A program made the position numbers and the translations under genes. Under the pieces are notes generated by a model. That model made no database searches, was not told the origin of the DNA, and saw only the letters and a program-made list of their open reading frames with translations. A DNA stretch of 64,000 bases from Mucilaginibacter sp. SMC90 (lineage in GTDB: Bacteria; Bacteroidota; Bacteroidia; Sphingobacteriales; Sphingobacteriaceae). Of the stretch, positions 16,021 through 25,207 are shown piece by piece; the first letter of the stretch is position 1, and the number at the start of each line of letters is the position of its first letter. Location of the stretch: contig NZ_CP094527.1 of assembly GCF_022811725.1 (NCBI RefSeq), positions 868,001 through 932,000 of the forward strand, written 5' to 3'.

Positions 16021-19011
16021 TTAATAAAATTTCTGGTAGTAGTCAAAATAACTATCCAATATACTTTGGGTTGCTAATTTATCCAGATTTTCTTTGGTAA
16101 TGATAAAAAAGCTGTATTTATCCCTTGGTACCTTCATAATATCAGGCAGCAGGGGAACAATGGTGCGGGCGTAGTCCTTGGCATCGTCAAGGCTGTAAAA
16201 GCGGCCAACATAAATCAGCTGGTTATTATCACCAACATTTTTTACATGGTGGATAACTTCGCTTCGGGTATATCGGGTACGGTTAAATTGCCCTACTCCA
16301 AAACGTGTAGAGGCCAGATTAGTTGTACCGCTGGCAACATTTATCACAAAGTAATAATTGCTGCTATCGCGCTTGCTGAATATGTAAGTAACAGTGGGTG
16401 TTTTACTGATAGCAGCCGTAGGCGTGGTTGCAATTGAATCCTTTTGTTTTGGTGCCGGCTGTGCAGCAATATCCCTTGAAGTATCAGGCATTTTATGTTG
16501 CGGCAGCGGGATCTGCGTTAAAGCAAGCTGTTTTGGCTGCTGGGTAACTGTTGGCTGAATTTGAGGTGCCGATGTTTTGGCCCCTGCTATTACGCGCGTA
16601 TCCCTTTCAGGCAAACGCTCCTGGGGCGTTATATTTTGGGCCGATGGCGTATACGGCGGGCGGTATTCTGTTTGTTTTTGATATGCTACCGGCGGGGTAA
16701 AAGGGATCTCGTTAGGATCATCATTAAATAATACCACCGGGCGGGCAGCTATTTCGGCTTTGTTGGAATCAATGTAGGCCAGATGCTGGTTAACCAAGGG
16801 GGCAATAAGCTTATCGTGCGGGTATTTTGCAGCAATCAATTGTAAATCGGCTTGAAAGGGGGGCAGCTTTTCCATATGCCCGGCGGCTAAAGCCTTTAGA
16901 TAATAAAGCTGTGCTGCATACCGGTTGTCGGGATATTTGTTGAGCAGATCATTGGCTTTCTCAATTACCCTTGTGTATTGTTTTTGAGCATACTGGTCAT
17001 ATACATCATTATAGAAGCCGTTAAATTCCGCGTCTACATCGGCCAGTTTACGGGCATAGTCCGGATCAAGAATAACCTTGGCAAATACGCTTTCCGGATA
17101 CTCTTTTAATAACCTGTTTTTATAATCAGTTGATTTTGCAGCGTCAATATCTGTATAAAGCCTGTATAGGTTATAGTATATTGAAGGCTTGTCATTGCTT
17201 TGCGGAAAGCGAGTAAGCAAAGTTTCGTAGGTGGCAATGGCTTCCTTTTTATCTTCCAGCACATCGCGGTAAAAATTAGCCATTTCAAAATAGGCATTAT
17301 AGATCCTGATGTTTGATTGTTGTAACAAGGCTGGGGTGAGCGGAAGATTTTTAACCAGGTCCTGCCGGTAAGTACCGGCCGATACGTTTGTGCTGTTATA
17401 AGCTACGCTGCCAACCGGAGCATCAGGATCATTAACCTGCGAGCCAAGGCCGGTATTGGCTGTTGGTATACCCGTATTTGAACGCCTGCTCCGGCGCCAG
17501 TTATCCTCAAGTTTACGGTTGCCCCATAAACGCTTAAAATCGTTATAGCCCTGGCTTATGGCACTGCTGTTGTAAAAATAAAATGTGCTGCCGCTGGTTT
17601 TATTTTGGGCCGATGAATTATTCCTGTCGAACGTGTTTGACATTACCCCATTATTGGCATTGGCTGCTGCACCTGCGCTGGCCTCCAGTGCGGCCTGTTG
17701 CTGCTGGCGTGTTTTGCGGGCTACCATTTCATCTATGCGGGTATCGCGGGCTTTCTCATCTAAGGCGGCAAGCATCTGCAGGGTATCCTCGCGCGAAATG
17801 GTTTCAAGCAGGCGGGTAAGGATCTGCAGGTTATCTGCCTTTTTGCGGATAAGTTGGTATCCCGGATAATTTACCGACAGGTTATTAAGTGTGCTGTCAT
17901 AATAAAGCCTGGCGCTTACATAATCGGCTTTGTTTTTAAAGTTGATATCTGCAATACGTAAGTATGAAAGGCCCTTTTGATTTTGATTTTTGGTGCTTAC
18001 ACGTACCGATTTTTTATAGCTTTTCAGGGCGTTGTCGATTTCCCCAGCTTTAAACTGTTGCTCACCGATCTGATAATATACCTGGTCGAAAAAGTCAATA
18101 TTGTCGCTGTTTTTAAGCAGGGCACGCAGCAGATCGATCTTATTTGCCTTAACACCATTTTGATTGTCGCGAATGCGGATACGGTTAAGATTGGCATTAA
18201 AAGCCATTTCAAAGCTTGCATTGCTTTTAACTATGCGGGTATAGTTTTCATAGGCATCGGCCGGCTTAAGGTTAAGCTCCTGTAGCTGGCCTAAAATAAA
18301 TGTCCAGCGGAGTTTGAGATTGCTGATATAGCTGTATTTGATAGCCAGTTTAGCCATCTCTTCGGCTTCGGCATAATTTTGAGTTATGATGTCATACTGC
18401 AGTTTGGCTGCATAAACATCGGCAGTAATATTTTTTTTAGGGTTGATATCCTGCACTGCCGAATCAATTACCAATTTGGCCAAAGGTAACTGGTTAAGGT
18501 ATATGAGTCCGCGGGCTTTCCATACCAGGGCTTCCTGTTTCAAATTAGCCTGCTTACCAAATGAACGGGTTACATAATTAAAATATTCAATCGCATCAAA
18601 ATAGTTGGCCTCCAAATATCTTGCTTTGCCCAGCACCAGGTAAGCATCGCCCAGGTAGTGACTTTGTTCCTTGATACTGATGATCTTGTTGGCTTTTACT
18701 ATAGCATCCTCCAGGTCTTTATCCGGAGTGCCTGTTTGAGTGGTAGTATCGGGATATACGTTTAGGATCTCATTATACGCATCAGGAAAGGAGGTGGTGT
18801 AGCTTTCCTGCTTAAGCCTTAAAATTTCGTTTGCGTTGAAAAGTATATTGTAATGGGCAGTAAGGTTTTGCATGGTGCGGTTAAAGCCGCTTTGTTTTTC
18901 AAGCGAACAACCGGCTGCTATTAGTATAACTGCAAACAGAAAAAAAATGCTGGTGTTTGATATATAGGATGATGATAATCGCCTCAATGCAATACGATAG
19001 TTTAAAAGCAT
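16021..19011 (-). CDS. TPR lipoprotein, SprE/PorW-like (T9SS)
   Basis: 996 residues. A hydrophobic segment ends in a lipobox (ILIAAGC, Cys35), so it is a lipoprotein. The start of the mature part, TMQNLTAHYNILFNANEILRLK, resembles SprE/PorW, a large TPR lipoprotein required for type IX secretion and gliding that links the GldK-GldN ring to the translocon. Several TPR-like helical repeats cover about 110-420 and 560-760; a 100-residue low-complexity stretch (about 430-540) and a Pro/Thr/Gln-rich linker (about 770-870) separate them, and the last 100 residues look like a SPOR-type domain (YFVINVASG..YVGRFYSLDDAKDYARTI). Assignment to SprE rests on the N-terminal motif, size and lipobox. Cotranscribed with the PBP gene. 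Confidence 0.68.
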   Translation of the reverse strand: MLLNYRIALRRLSSSYISNTSIFFLFAVILIAAGCSLEKQSGFNRTMQNLTAHYNILFNANEILRLKQESYTTSFPDAYNEILNVYPDTTTQTGTPDKDLEDAIVKANKIISIKEQSHYLGDAYLVLGKARYLEANYFDAIEYFNYVTRSFGKQANLKQEALVWKARGLIYLNQLPLAKLVIDSAVQDINPKKNITADVYAAKLQYDIITQNYAEAEEMAKLAIKYSYISNLKLRWTFILGQLQELNLKPADAYENYTRIVKSNASFEMAFNANLNRIRIRDNQNGVKANKIDLLRALLKNSDNIDFFDQVYYQIGEQQFKAGEIDNALKSYKKSVRVSTKNQNQKGLSYLRIADINFKNKADYVSARLYYDSTLNNLSVNYPGYQLIRKKADNLQILTRLLETISREDTLQMLAALDEKARDTRIDEMVARKTRQQQQAALEASAGAAANANNGVMSNTFDRNNSSAQNKTSGSTFYFYNSSAISQGYNDFKRLWGNRKLEDNWRRSRRSNTGIPTANTGLGSQVNDPDAPVGSVAYNSTNVSAGTYRQDLVKNLPLTPALLQQSNIRIYNAYFEMANFYRDVLEDKKEAIATYETLLTRFPQSNDKPSIYYNLYRLYTDIDAAKSTDYKNRLLKEYPESVFAKVILDPDYARKLADVDAEFNGFYNDVYDQYAQKQYTRVIEKANDLLNKYPDNRYAAQLYYLKALAAGHMEKLPPFQADLQLIAAKYPHDKLIAPLVNQHLAYIDSNKAEIAARPVVLFNDDPNEIPFTPPVAYQKQTEYRPPYTPSAQNITPQERLPERDTRVIAGAKTSAPQIQPTVTQQPKQLALTQIPLPQHKMPDTSRDIAAQPAPKQKDSIATTPTAAISKTPTVTYIFSKRDSSNYYFVINVASGTTNLASTRFGVGQFNRTRYTRSEVIHHVKNVGDNNQLIYVGRFYSLDDAKDYARTIVPLLPDIMKVPRDKYSFFIITKENLDKLATQSILDSYFDYYQKFY

Positions 19012-19056
19012 TGCTAAAATACTAAAGATTATGCAATAGGTTTAATAAATTTGCGG

Positions 19057-19287
19057 ATGCCGGAAAATGAACAAAATAACGAAGATGAGGTTGGTAAGCC
19101 TTTAAGTGCTTATGCCAAATACAGCAGCATCGGTTTCCAAATGGTGGTTGTTATAGGTATTTTTACCTTTGCAGGCTATAAAATTGATGAAGCCGGCAAA
19201 CATGATGTAAAATGGGCAACTGCTGCATTGGCTCTTGTTGGTGTTTTTATTTCTTTGTATATCGTTATCCGCTCTGTAAAAAATTGA
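19057..19287 (+). CDS. atpZ: AtpZ/AtpI-type small membrane protein of the ATP synthase operon
   Basis: A 76-residue protein from the ATG at 19057 (an in-frame TTG two codons earlier is less likely). Two membrane helices (SSIGFQMVVVIGIFTFAGYKI and ATAALALVGVFISLYIVIRSV) with the connecting GYKIDE motif match the AtpZ/F0F1-ATPase gene1 family. These proteins help assembly of the c-ring or carry Mg/Ca ions, and sit at the head of ATP synthase operons. It overlaps the next gene by 4 nt (start TTG within its TGA). Confidence 0.85.
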   Translation: MPENEQNNEDEVGKPLSAYAKYSSIGFQMVVVIGIFTFAGYKIDEAGKHDVKWATAALALVGVFISLYIVIRSVKN

Positions 19288-19670
19288 AACTGCGTACCGT
19301 TATCTTATTGTTTGTGCTGCTTGCTGTTATTATAGCTTTGCCGCCGTTTTTATTAAGCAGATCAAGCTATGCCGGCTGGATCGATCCTCATTTTTGGTTA
19401 ATATTCGGCTTTATCACCGGGCTCACGTTTATTACCACTATTTCGATACTGATTGTGGCTAAAATTAACCAGGAAATATATGCCCAAACGTTTCTTGCAG
19501 CTACCATGGTCAAACTTTTGACCTGTATGTTTTTTTGCCTGTTTTTTTTGGTTAAAATCAAAGTAAACGGGGTGATATTTATCGCCAATTTTTTTTACGT
19601 ATATTTCTTTAACCTCGTCTTTGAAATTTACGGTTTGTTACGTACCTTGCGCAACCAAAAATTAAAGTAA
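19284..19670 (+). CDS. Four-helix membrane protein of the ATP synthase operon (AtpI-like position), TTG start
   Basis: The frame is open from 19212, but that part overlaps atpZ. The likely start is TTG at 19284, which overlaps the atpZ stop codon (TTGA) and gives a 128-residue protein starting MKLRTVILLFVLLAV. Four membrane segments are visible (about 3-20, 33-52, 66-88, 94-112). Its size and position between atpZ and atpB correspond to UncI/AtpI proteins, which help c-ring assembly, though sequence resemblance is weak. It is 14 nt upstream of atpB. Coupled translation with atpZ is likely. Confidence 0.72.
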   Translation: MKLRTVILLFVLLAVIIALPPFLLSRSSYAGWIDPHFWLIFGFITGLTFITTISILIVAKINQEIYAQTFLAATMVKLLTCMFFCLFFLVKIKVNGVIFIANFFYVYFFNLVFEIYGLLRTLRNQKLK

Positions 19671-19684
19671 AAATCTCACTGTTA

Positions 19685-20767
19685 ATGGATTTTAGCCCTG
19701 TTTTGAACTCAAAAAAAATCACCTTAGGTATCATTTTAAGCGTTTTTTCGCTGTTTGTAACGTTAAAAGCTAACGCTGTACAGGAAAAAAATGAGTCTTC
19801 AACAAGTGTTGAAAGTAAGGAAACCAAAAAATTTGACCCTAACGAAACCATTCTTGAACACATTGCAGATTCGCATTATTTCCACGTTGGTGGAAAGGTT
19901 GCGATACCTCTGCCGGTATTGCTTTATACCGATGGTGGACTGGAGTTTTTTATGGCTTCGAAATTCGGTGCAGAAGGCGAAGAAGTTTATCAAGGCAAGT
20001 ATCACACATACGCACTTGTTAAGGATAAAGTAAAAGCTGTTGCTGCCGATGGTAAAACCGTTGACGAAAGTGCCAAGGTTTTTGATTTGTCAATTACCCG
20101 TAATGTGCTTTCGATGTGGATGTCGGTAGTATTGCTGATTATCATATTCGGTAGTGTTGCCGCTTCGTACAAAAAACGTGTAGGTAAAGCACCAAAAGGT
20201 TTACAATCATTATTGGAGCCACTTATCCTGTTTGTTCGTGATGAGGTTGCATTGCCAAACATTGGTTACAAGTATGCTAAGTTTATGCCGCTGTTGTTAA
20301 CCATATTCTTTTTTATCCTGATCAACAACCTGATTGGTATGGTGCCGTTTTTTCCGGGAGGTTCAAACCTTACCGGTAACATTGCATTTACCATGGTGCT
20401 TGCAGTTATTACCCTTATTGTAGTTAACGTTAATGGTAATAAATACTATTGGAAACACATATTTGTTCCTGACGTACCGTTTTGGCTTTACCCTATCATG
20501 TGGGTGGTTGAAATTGTTGGTATTTTTTCAAAGCCTTTTGCGTTAATGGTGCGTTTGTTTGCAAATATGATGGCGGGCCACGTTATTGTATTGGCATTGA
20601 TCTCTTTGATTTTTATATTCCAGACACTTTGGGTGTCGCCGGTATCAATAGCTTTCGCTTTGTTTATCGACGTGCTTGAGTTGCTGGTTGCTTTCCTGCA
20701 GGCTTTCATCTTTACAATGCTTACCGCGTTGTTTATTGGCAGTGCTGTTGAGGAGCATCATCATTAA
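19685..20767 (+). CDS. atpB: ATP synthase F0 subunit a
   Basis: A 360-residue subunit a, longer than the E. coli protein because of a Bacteroidota-type N-terminal extension: a cleavable signal sequence (about 1-32) and a 100-residue periplasmic region before the first core helix. The essential Arg of the proton half-channels is in KPFALMVRLFANMMAGH, and the C-terminal helix ELLVAFLQAFIFTMLTALFIG carries the usual Gln. The protein lies in the inner membrane and passes protons to the c-ring. It ends in EEHHH. Next gene atpE after 47 nt. Confidence 0.96.
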   Translation: MDFSPVLNSKKITLGIILSVFSLFVTLKANAVQEKNESSTSVESKETKKFDPNETILEHIADSHYFHVGGKVAIPLPVLLYTDGGLEFFMASKFGAEGEEVYQGKYHTYALVKDKVKAVAADGKTVDESAKVFDLSITRNVLSMWMSVVLLIIIFGSVAASYKKRVGKAPKGLQSLLEPLILFVRDEVALPNIGYKYAKFMPLLLTIFFFILINNLIGMVPFFPGGSNLTGNIAFTMVLAVITLIVVNVNGNKYYWKHIFVPDVPFWLYPIMWVVEIVGIFSKPFALMVRLFANMMAGHVIVLALISLIFIFQTLWVSPVSIAFALFIDVLELLVAFLQAFIFTMLTALFIGSAVEEHHH

Positions 20768-20787
20768 TAATTTGTAATTAATAATAA

Positions 20788-21024
<237 letters not shown>

Positions 21025-21044
21025 TTTTTACCCTTCAAAAAATT

Positions 21045-21085
21045 AAGGACCGGTTGGTGTAACGGTTGGTTGCACACCGGTTCTT
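21045..21085 (+). other. Intercistronic hairpin between atpE and atpF
   Basis: A 9-bp stem (21045-21053 with 21077-21085, one G-U pair) extended by an inner helix with small bulges, and no strong U-run after it. It could act as an attenuator or as an mRNA 3'-end stabiliser that gives the extra subunit c needed for the ring. Structure is seen; function is inferred. Confidence 0.5.
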
Positions 21086-21131
21086 ACTTGAAAAGTAATT
21101 TAATAGAATCATAGTATAACGTTATCATAAA

Positions 21132-21623
21132 ATGGAGTTAGTATTACCTGATTGGGGTTTAGTTGTCTGGACAACAGTCACATTTTTGTTTTTGCTTATT
21201 TTATTAAGGGCATTTGCCTGGAAACCTATCATGGCCGCTATTGGCGAGCGTGAGCGTTCAATTGAAGATGCTTTATTGAAAGCTGAAGCTGCTAAGGATG
21301 AAATGAGCCGTTTAACCAATGAAAACGAAGCATTGATTAAACAAGCCCGTGCCGAGCGCGATCTGATCCTGTCTGAAGCCCGCAAAGCTAAAGAGCAAAT
21401 AGTATCTGATGCTAAAGAGCTTGCACACAAAGAAGGTGCACGTATGATTGAGCTTGCCCGTGTTGAAATTAACAATCAGAAAGCTATTGCTTTGGCTGAT
21501 GTTAAAAACCAGGTAGCTACGTTATCTTTAGAAATTGCTGAGAAGATCCTTCGCAAGCAATTTGAAGATCAGCAGCAGCAAGACGAATTGGTTAGCCAAT
21601 TATTGAAAGAAGTGAAGTTATAA
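21132..21623 (+). CDS. atpF: ATP synthase F0 subunit b
   Basis: 163 residues: a short N-terminus (MELVLPDWGLVVW), one membrane helix (about 13-30, TTVTFLFLLILLRAFAW), then the typical charged alpha-helical stalk (KPIMAAIGERERSIEDALLKAE..) to the C-terminus, predicted to form a dimer or heterodimer of the peripheral stalk. Only one b-type gene is present, so a homodimer is expected. The start MELVLPDWGLVVWTT is conserved in Bacteroidota b subunits. Followed by an inverted heptad array (21624-21728) rather than by direct coupling to atpH. Confidence 0.95.
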   Translation: MELVLPDWGLVVWTTVTFLFLLILLRAFAWKPIMAAIGERERSIEDALLKAEAAKDEMSRLTNENEALIKQARAERDLILSEARKAKEQIVSDAKELAHKEGARMIELARVEINNQKAIALADVKNQVATLSLEIAEKILRKQFEDQQQQDELVSQLLKEVKL

Positions 21624-21728
21624 GATTTCGGATCTGGGATGTTGGATTTCGGATTTATTCCGGTATCTACTGAACAATTTAAACACCGAAATTCAAAATA
21701 AAAATTCCGAAATCGAAAATTCGAAATT
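21624..21728. repeat. Inverted heptad array between atpF and atpH
   Basis: The left arm is five perfect-phase 7-base words beginning GAT (21624-21658, GATTTCG twice). The right arm is six words of the inverted type (21687-21728, CGAAATN and variants). The spacer is 28 nt. It starts one base after the atpF stop and ends 8 nt before the atpH ATG, so the transcript would form a long AU-rich hairpin inside the operon. Confidence 0.8.
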
Positions 21729-21736
21729 AAAAAGAA

Positions 21737-22279
21737 ATGTCAGAAGTAACAGTAGCATCGAGATACGCCAAATCACTTATCGACCTTGCGCAGGAACAAA
21801 ACATTGTTGATGCGGTAAAGGCTGATATGGATCTTTTTTTACATACTTTAAAAGGAAGTTCTGAACTGGCCGCTGTTTTGGCTAACCCTATTATTTCACA
21901 AGCTAAAAAGATCAGTATTCTTGAAGCAGTGTTTAATAATAAGGTAACTAAAGTAAGCATCTTGTTCTTTAAGCTGATGATAAACAAAGGCCGTGGCGGT
22001 GTTTTGTATTTTACTGCCCAGGAGTACATCAACCTTTTCAACGTTAAAAGGAACATTACTAAAGCTAAAGTTACATCAGCTACAACATTATCTGACACCA
22101 ATAAAAAGACATTGGTAGATGAATTACAGAAAGCTATCGGTGGTACAGTTGTGTTGGATACTAAAGTAGATCCTGCATTAATTGGTGGATTTGTGCTTAA
22201 TGTAGGTGACAGGCAGGTTGATACCAGCATTGCTGCAAGCCTTAAGAAGATGAAAAAAGAATTTGCTGAAAAAGCATAA
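21737..22279 (+). CDS. atpH: ATP synthase F1 subunit delta
   Basis: 180 residues of the delta/OSCP family. The N-terminal helical domain starts VASRYAKSLIDLAQEQN and the C-terminal part ends DPALIGGFVLNVGDRQVDTSIAASLKKMK, the family signature (GGFvl.vgd..iD.Si...L). The protein links the peripheral stalk (b) to the top of the alpha-beta hexamer. The ATG follows a heptad array directly. atpA begins 43 nt downstream. Confidence 0.95.
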   Translation: MSEVTVASRYAKSLIDLAQEQNIVDAVKADMDLFLHTLKGSSELAAVLANPIISQAKKISILEAVFNNKVTKVSILFFKLMINKGRGGVLYFTAQEYINLFNVKRNITKAKVTSATTLSDTNKKTLVDELQKAIGGTVVLDTKVDPALIGGFVLNVGDRQVDTSIAASLKKMKKEFAEKA

Positions 22280-22322
22280 TTAATTAAGTATTAAAAGTAA
22301 AACTCTAAATAAATTTTAAACA

Positions 22323-23897
22323 ATGGTAGAGGTAAGACCAGACGAAGTATCAGCAATTTTGCGTCAGCAGTTGGCCGGCTTCAAGTCAGAATCTGAATTA
22401 GAAGAAGTGGGTACTGTACTCCAGGTGGGTGACGGTATCGCACGCGTTTATGGATTAACTAAAGTACAGTCGGGCGAGTTGGTTGAATTTGGCACTGGAT
22501 TGCAAGGCATCGTACTTAACCTTGAAGAAGATAACGTGGGTGTGGTATTGTTAGGTAAATCTGACGATATTAAAGAAGGTGATACCGTTAAACGTACCAA
22601 CAGGATTGCATCAATTAACGTAGGCGAAGGTATGCTTGGCCGTGTTGTTGATACTTTGGGTGCACCTATCGATGGTAAAGGACCAATCTCCGGTCAAACT
22701 TACGAGATGCCGCTTGAGCGTAAAGCTCCGGGTGTAATCTACCGTCAGCCGGTAACCGAGCCATTACAAACTGGTATCAAAGCTATCGACGCGATGATCC
22801 CTATCGGCCGTGGCCAGCGTGAGTTGGTTATCGGTGACCGTCAAACCGGTAAAACTGCGGTTTGTATCGATACTATCATCAACCAAAAAGAATTTTACGA
22901 TGCAGGTAAACCTGTAATCTGTATATATGTAGCCTGCGGACAAAAAGCATCAACTGTTGCTAACATCGTTCGTACGCTTGAAGAGAACGGCGCTATGCCT
23001 TACTCAATCATCGTTGCTGCAAACGCATCTGATTCTGCAACCATGCAGTTCTTTGCTCCGTTTGCAGGTGCTGCAATCGGCGAGTACTTCCGTGATACAG
23101 GCCGTCCGGCTTTGATCATCTATGATGACTTGTCGAAACAAGCTGTTGCTTACCGTGAGGTATCGTTGTTATTACGTCGCCCACCGGGCCGTGAGGCTTA
23201 TCCTGGTGACGTGTTTTACCTGCACAGCCGTTTATTAGAGCGTGCCGCTAAGATCAACTCAAATGATTCTATCGCACAGCAAATGAATGACCTTCCTGAG
23301 TCTATCAAAGGCATCGTTAAAGGCGGTGGTTCATTAACAGCGCTTCCGATCATCGAAACACAGGCTGGTGACGTATCTGCATACATCCCAACCAACGTAA
23401 TTTCAATTACTGACGGTCAGATCTTCCTTGAATCCAATTTGTTTAACGCAGGTGTTCGTCCGGCTATCAACGTAGGTATTTCTGTATCACGTGTAGGTGG
23501 TAACGCGCAGATCAAATCAATGAAGAAAGTTGCCGGTACTTTGAAACTTGACCAGGCACAGTTCCGTGAGCTTGAGGCTTTCTCAAAATTCGGTTCTGAC
23601 CTTGATGCTTCAACTAAAAACGTGCTTGACAAAGGTATCCGTAACGTAGAGATCCTTAAACAAGGTCAATACTCACCGGTAACTGTTGAAAAACAAGTTG
23701 CTATCATTTACCTGGGTACTAAAAACTTAATGCGTAACGTACCTGTAAACAAGGTAAGGGAATTTGAAGCTGAATTTACCGACCAGTTAGAAGCTCGTCA
23801 CCCGGAAGTTTTAGCTGCCCTTAAAGCAGGTAAATTTGACGACCAGCTTACCGGCGTACTGGAAACAGTAGCTAAAGAACTGTCAGCAAGGTATTAA
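22323..23897 (+). CDS. atpA: ATP synthase F1 subunit alpha
   Basis: A 524-residue alpha subunit with all hallmarks: N-terminal beta-barrel (about 25-95), the P-loop GDRQTGKT (about 170), the DDLSKQA segment, the arginine-finger region ([49 protein letters not shown]), and a helical C-terminal domain. It makes the non-catalytic nucleotide sites and supplies the arginine finger to the beta subunit. beta (atpD) and epsilon (atpC) are not in this cluster and must be elsewhere, a known arrangement in Bacteroidota. Followed by the heptad array at 23902-24036. Confidence 0.98.
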   Translation: MVEVRPDEVSAILRQQLAGFKSESELEEVGTVLQVGDGIARVYGLTKVQSGELVEFGTGLQGIVLNLEEDNVGVVLLGKSDDIKEGDTVKRTNRIASINVGEGMLGRVVDTLGAPIDGKGPISGQTYEMPLERKAPGVIYRQPVTEPLQTGIKAIDAMIPIGRGQRELVIGDRQTGKTAVCIDTIINQKEFYDAGKPVICIYVACGQKASTVANIVRTLEENGAMPYSIIVAANASDSATMQFFAPFAGAAIGEYFRDTGRPALIIYDDLSKQAVAYREVSLLLRRPPGREAYPGDVFYLHSRLLERAAKINSNDSIAQQMNDLPESIKGIVKGGGSLTALPIIETQAGDVSAYIPTNVISITDGQIFLESNLFNAGVRPAINVGISVSRVGGNAQIKSMKKVAGTLKLDQAQFRELEAFSKFGSDLDASTKNVLDKGIRNVEILKQGQYSPVTVEKQVAIIYLGTKNLMRNVPVNKVREFEAEFTDQLEARHPEVLAALKAGKFDDQLTGVLETVAKELSARY

Positions 23898-23901
23898 TAT
23901 T

Positions 23902-24036
23902 AGATTTGAGATGTTAGATGTGAGATATGAGACCTGTCTCTTCCACATCTGACATCTTTATATAAATTAGATAAACAGATTGAAGGTACAGATATGAGAT
24001 TATCTCAAATCTCATATCTCAAATCTCACATCTCAA
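23902..24036. repeat. Inverted heptad array between atpA and atpG
   Basis: The left arm has five 7-base words AGATNNN-type in perfect phase (23902-23936). The right arm has five of the type ATCTCAN (24002-24036), also in phase; two additional right-type words (ACATCTG, ACATCTT) occur at 23945-23958. It begins 4 nt after the atpA stop and ends 6 nt before the atpG ATG. Same architecture as the element between atpF and atpH but a different word. Confidence 0.82.
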
Positions 24037-24042
24037 TAAAGA

Positions 24043-24930
24043 ATGGCTAATTTAAAAGAAGTAAGAAACAGGATCAAATCTGTATCATCAACCCAGCAGA
24101 TCACCAAGGCTATGAAAATGGTTTCGGCTGCTAAGTTGAAACGTGCTACCAACGCTATTATTCAGCTGCGTCCTTACGCAAGTAAGTTGAAGGACCTCCT
24201 GGCTAACTTATCTGCAAGTTTGGAGGATAACACTTCTCCTTATCTTCAGGAGCGTGAGCCGGTACGTGTATTGGTAGTTGTGGTATCATCAAACCGTGGT
24301 TTGGCTGGTGCATTTAACGCTAACGTTATTAAAACAGCTAACAACCTGATTGCTGAAAAATATTCAAAGCAGCTTGCTGCCGGTAATGTTTCAATAGTTG
24401 CTATCGGTAAAAAAAGCCAGGAGTTTTATCAAAGGCGTAAGTACAACGTAATTGGTAACAATAACGACCTGTACCTTGACCTGAACTTTGAAAATGCTTC
24501 AAAAATTACTGAAAGTATTATGCAAGGCTTTGTTAACGGCGACTATGACCGTGTAGAGCTGGTGTATAACCACTTCCGTAACGCTGCGGTACAATACCTT
24601 ATCACTGAGCAATTATTACCAGTGCCAAAACCTGAGAAAAAGGAAGAGGCTAAAACTGCTAACGTTGATTACATCCTTGAGCCGTCACAACAGGAAATAG
24701 TTGAGCAATTGATACCTAAAAATATCAAGATCCAACTTTACCGCGCTGTATTGGATTCAAATGCATCTGAACATGGTGCCCGTATGACAGCGATGGATAA
24801 AGCAACCGAAAATGCCGGTGAGCTTTTGAAATCATTGAAGCTTTCATACAACCAGGCCCGCCAGGCAGCCATCACTACCGAGCTTACCGAGATCGTGAGC
24901 GGTGCGGCAGCCCTTTCAGGCGGTAACTAA
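24043..24930 (+). CDS. atpG: ATP synthase F1 subunit gamma
   Basis: A 295-residue gamma subunit, the central rotor shaft. The N-terminal helix MANLKEVRNRIKSVSSTQQITKAMKMVSAAKLKRA and the C-terminal helix (EHGARMTAMDKATENAGELLKSLKLSYNQARQAAITTELTEIVSGAAAL) form the coiled coil that turns inside the alpha-beta hexamer; both are intact and highly conserved. A Rossmann-like middle domain (VVVVSSNRGLAGAFNANV) lies between. Last gene of the cluster, followed by the terminator at 24952-24981. Confidence 0.97.
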   Translation: MANLKEVRNRIKSVSSTQQITKAMKMVSAAKLKRATNAIIQLRPYASKLKDLLANLSASLEDNTSPYLQEREPVRVLVVVVSSNRGLAGAFNANVIKTANNLIAEKYSKQLAAGNVSIVAIGKKSQEFYQRRKYNVIGNNNDLYLDLNFENASKITESIMQGFVNGDYDRVELVYNHFRNAAVQYLITEQLLPVPKPEKKEEAKTANVDYILEPSQQEIVEQLIPKNIKIQLYRAVLDSNASEHGARMTAMDKATENAGELLKSLKLSYNQARQAAITTELTEIVSGAAALSGGN

Positions 24931-24951
24931 GTTTAAAATACTTTTATATAG

Positions 24952-24981
24952 AAAAGGCTTTCCGGAAGGAGAGCCTTTTTT
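24952..24981 (+). terminator. Terminator of the ATP synthase cluster
   Basis: An inverted repeat AAAAGGCT...AGCCTTTT with small internal bulge, followed by a T-run, 21 nt after the atpG stop. Confidence 0.8.
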
Positions 24982-24998
24982 GTTGGTGTCTGAACCAT

Positions 24999-25033
24999 GA
25001 TTTACTGGATTAAAGGATTTTTGGGATTTACTT
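24999..25033. repeat. Short periodic GATT array (8-9 nt units)
   Basis: Four consecutive units starting GATT with lengths 9, 8, 9 and 9. The array is one-sided and looser than the heptad arrays but similar in style; it lies between atpG and the REP remnant in the gap 24931-25207. Confidence 0.5.
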
Positions 25034-25059
25034 TTCGGTTTTTATATTGGTCGAATACT

Positions 25060-25176
25060 GGTCGAAGTTTAGCGATAGCGTAACTTCGACCTAAAATGGC
25101 GCAAGCATTCTGCTTGCGAAACCAATAACCTAAATCTATATTCGTATCAAATGGGGGCCCAAATATACTTTTCACG
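25060..25176 (+). repeat. Decayed 5' end of a second REP/RAYT unit
   Basis: This block is nearly the same as 25708-25823: the outer hairpin (25060-25069 with 25082-25091), the inner hairpin CGCAAGCA-TTC-TGCTTGCG (25100-25118), a shared 30-nt stretch after it, and then the first dozen codons of the RAYT gene in broken frame (ATGGGGGCCCAAATATAC at 25150). Similarity ends at about 25176. It is the truncated relic of a second copy of the transposase unit. Confidence 0.75.
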
Positions 25177-25207
25177 AGCACCAGTAAACGAGTCGTAATA
25201 GGCTTAA

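Noticed and set aside
19046..19053. TAAATTTG as a promoter of atpZ
   Set aside because: It matches the -7 element but ends 3 nt before the atpZ ATG, so transcription would start inside the gene, and no -33 element is at the right distance.
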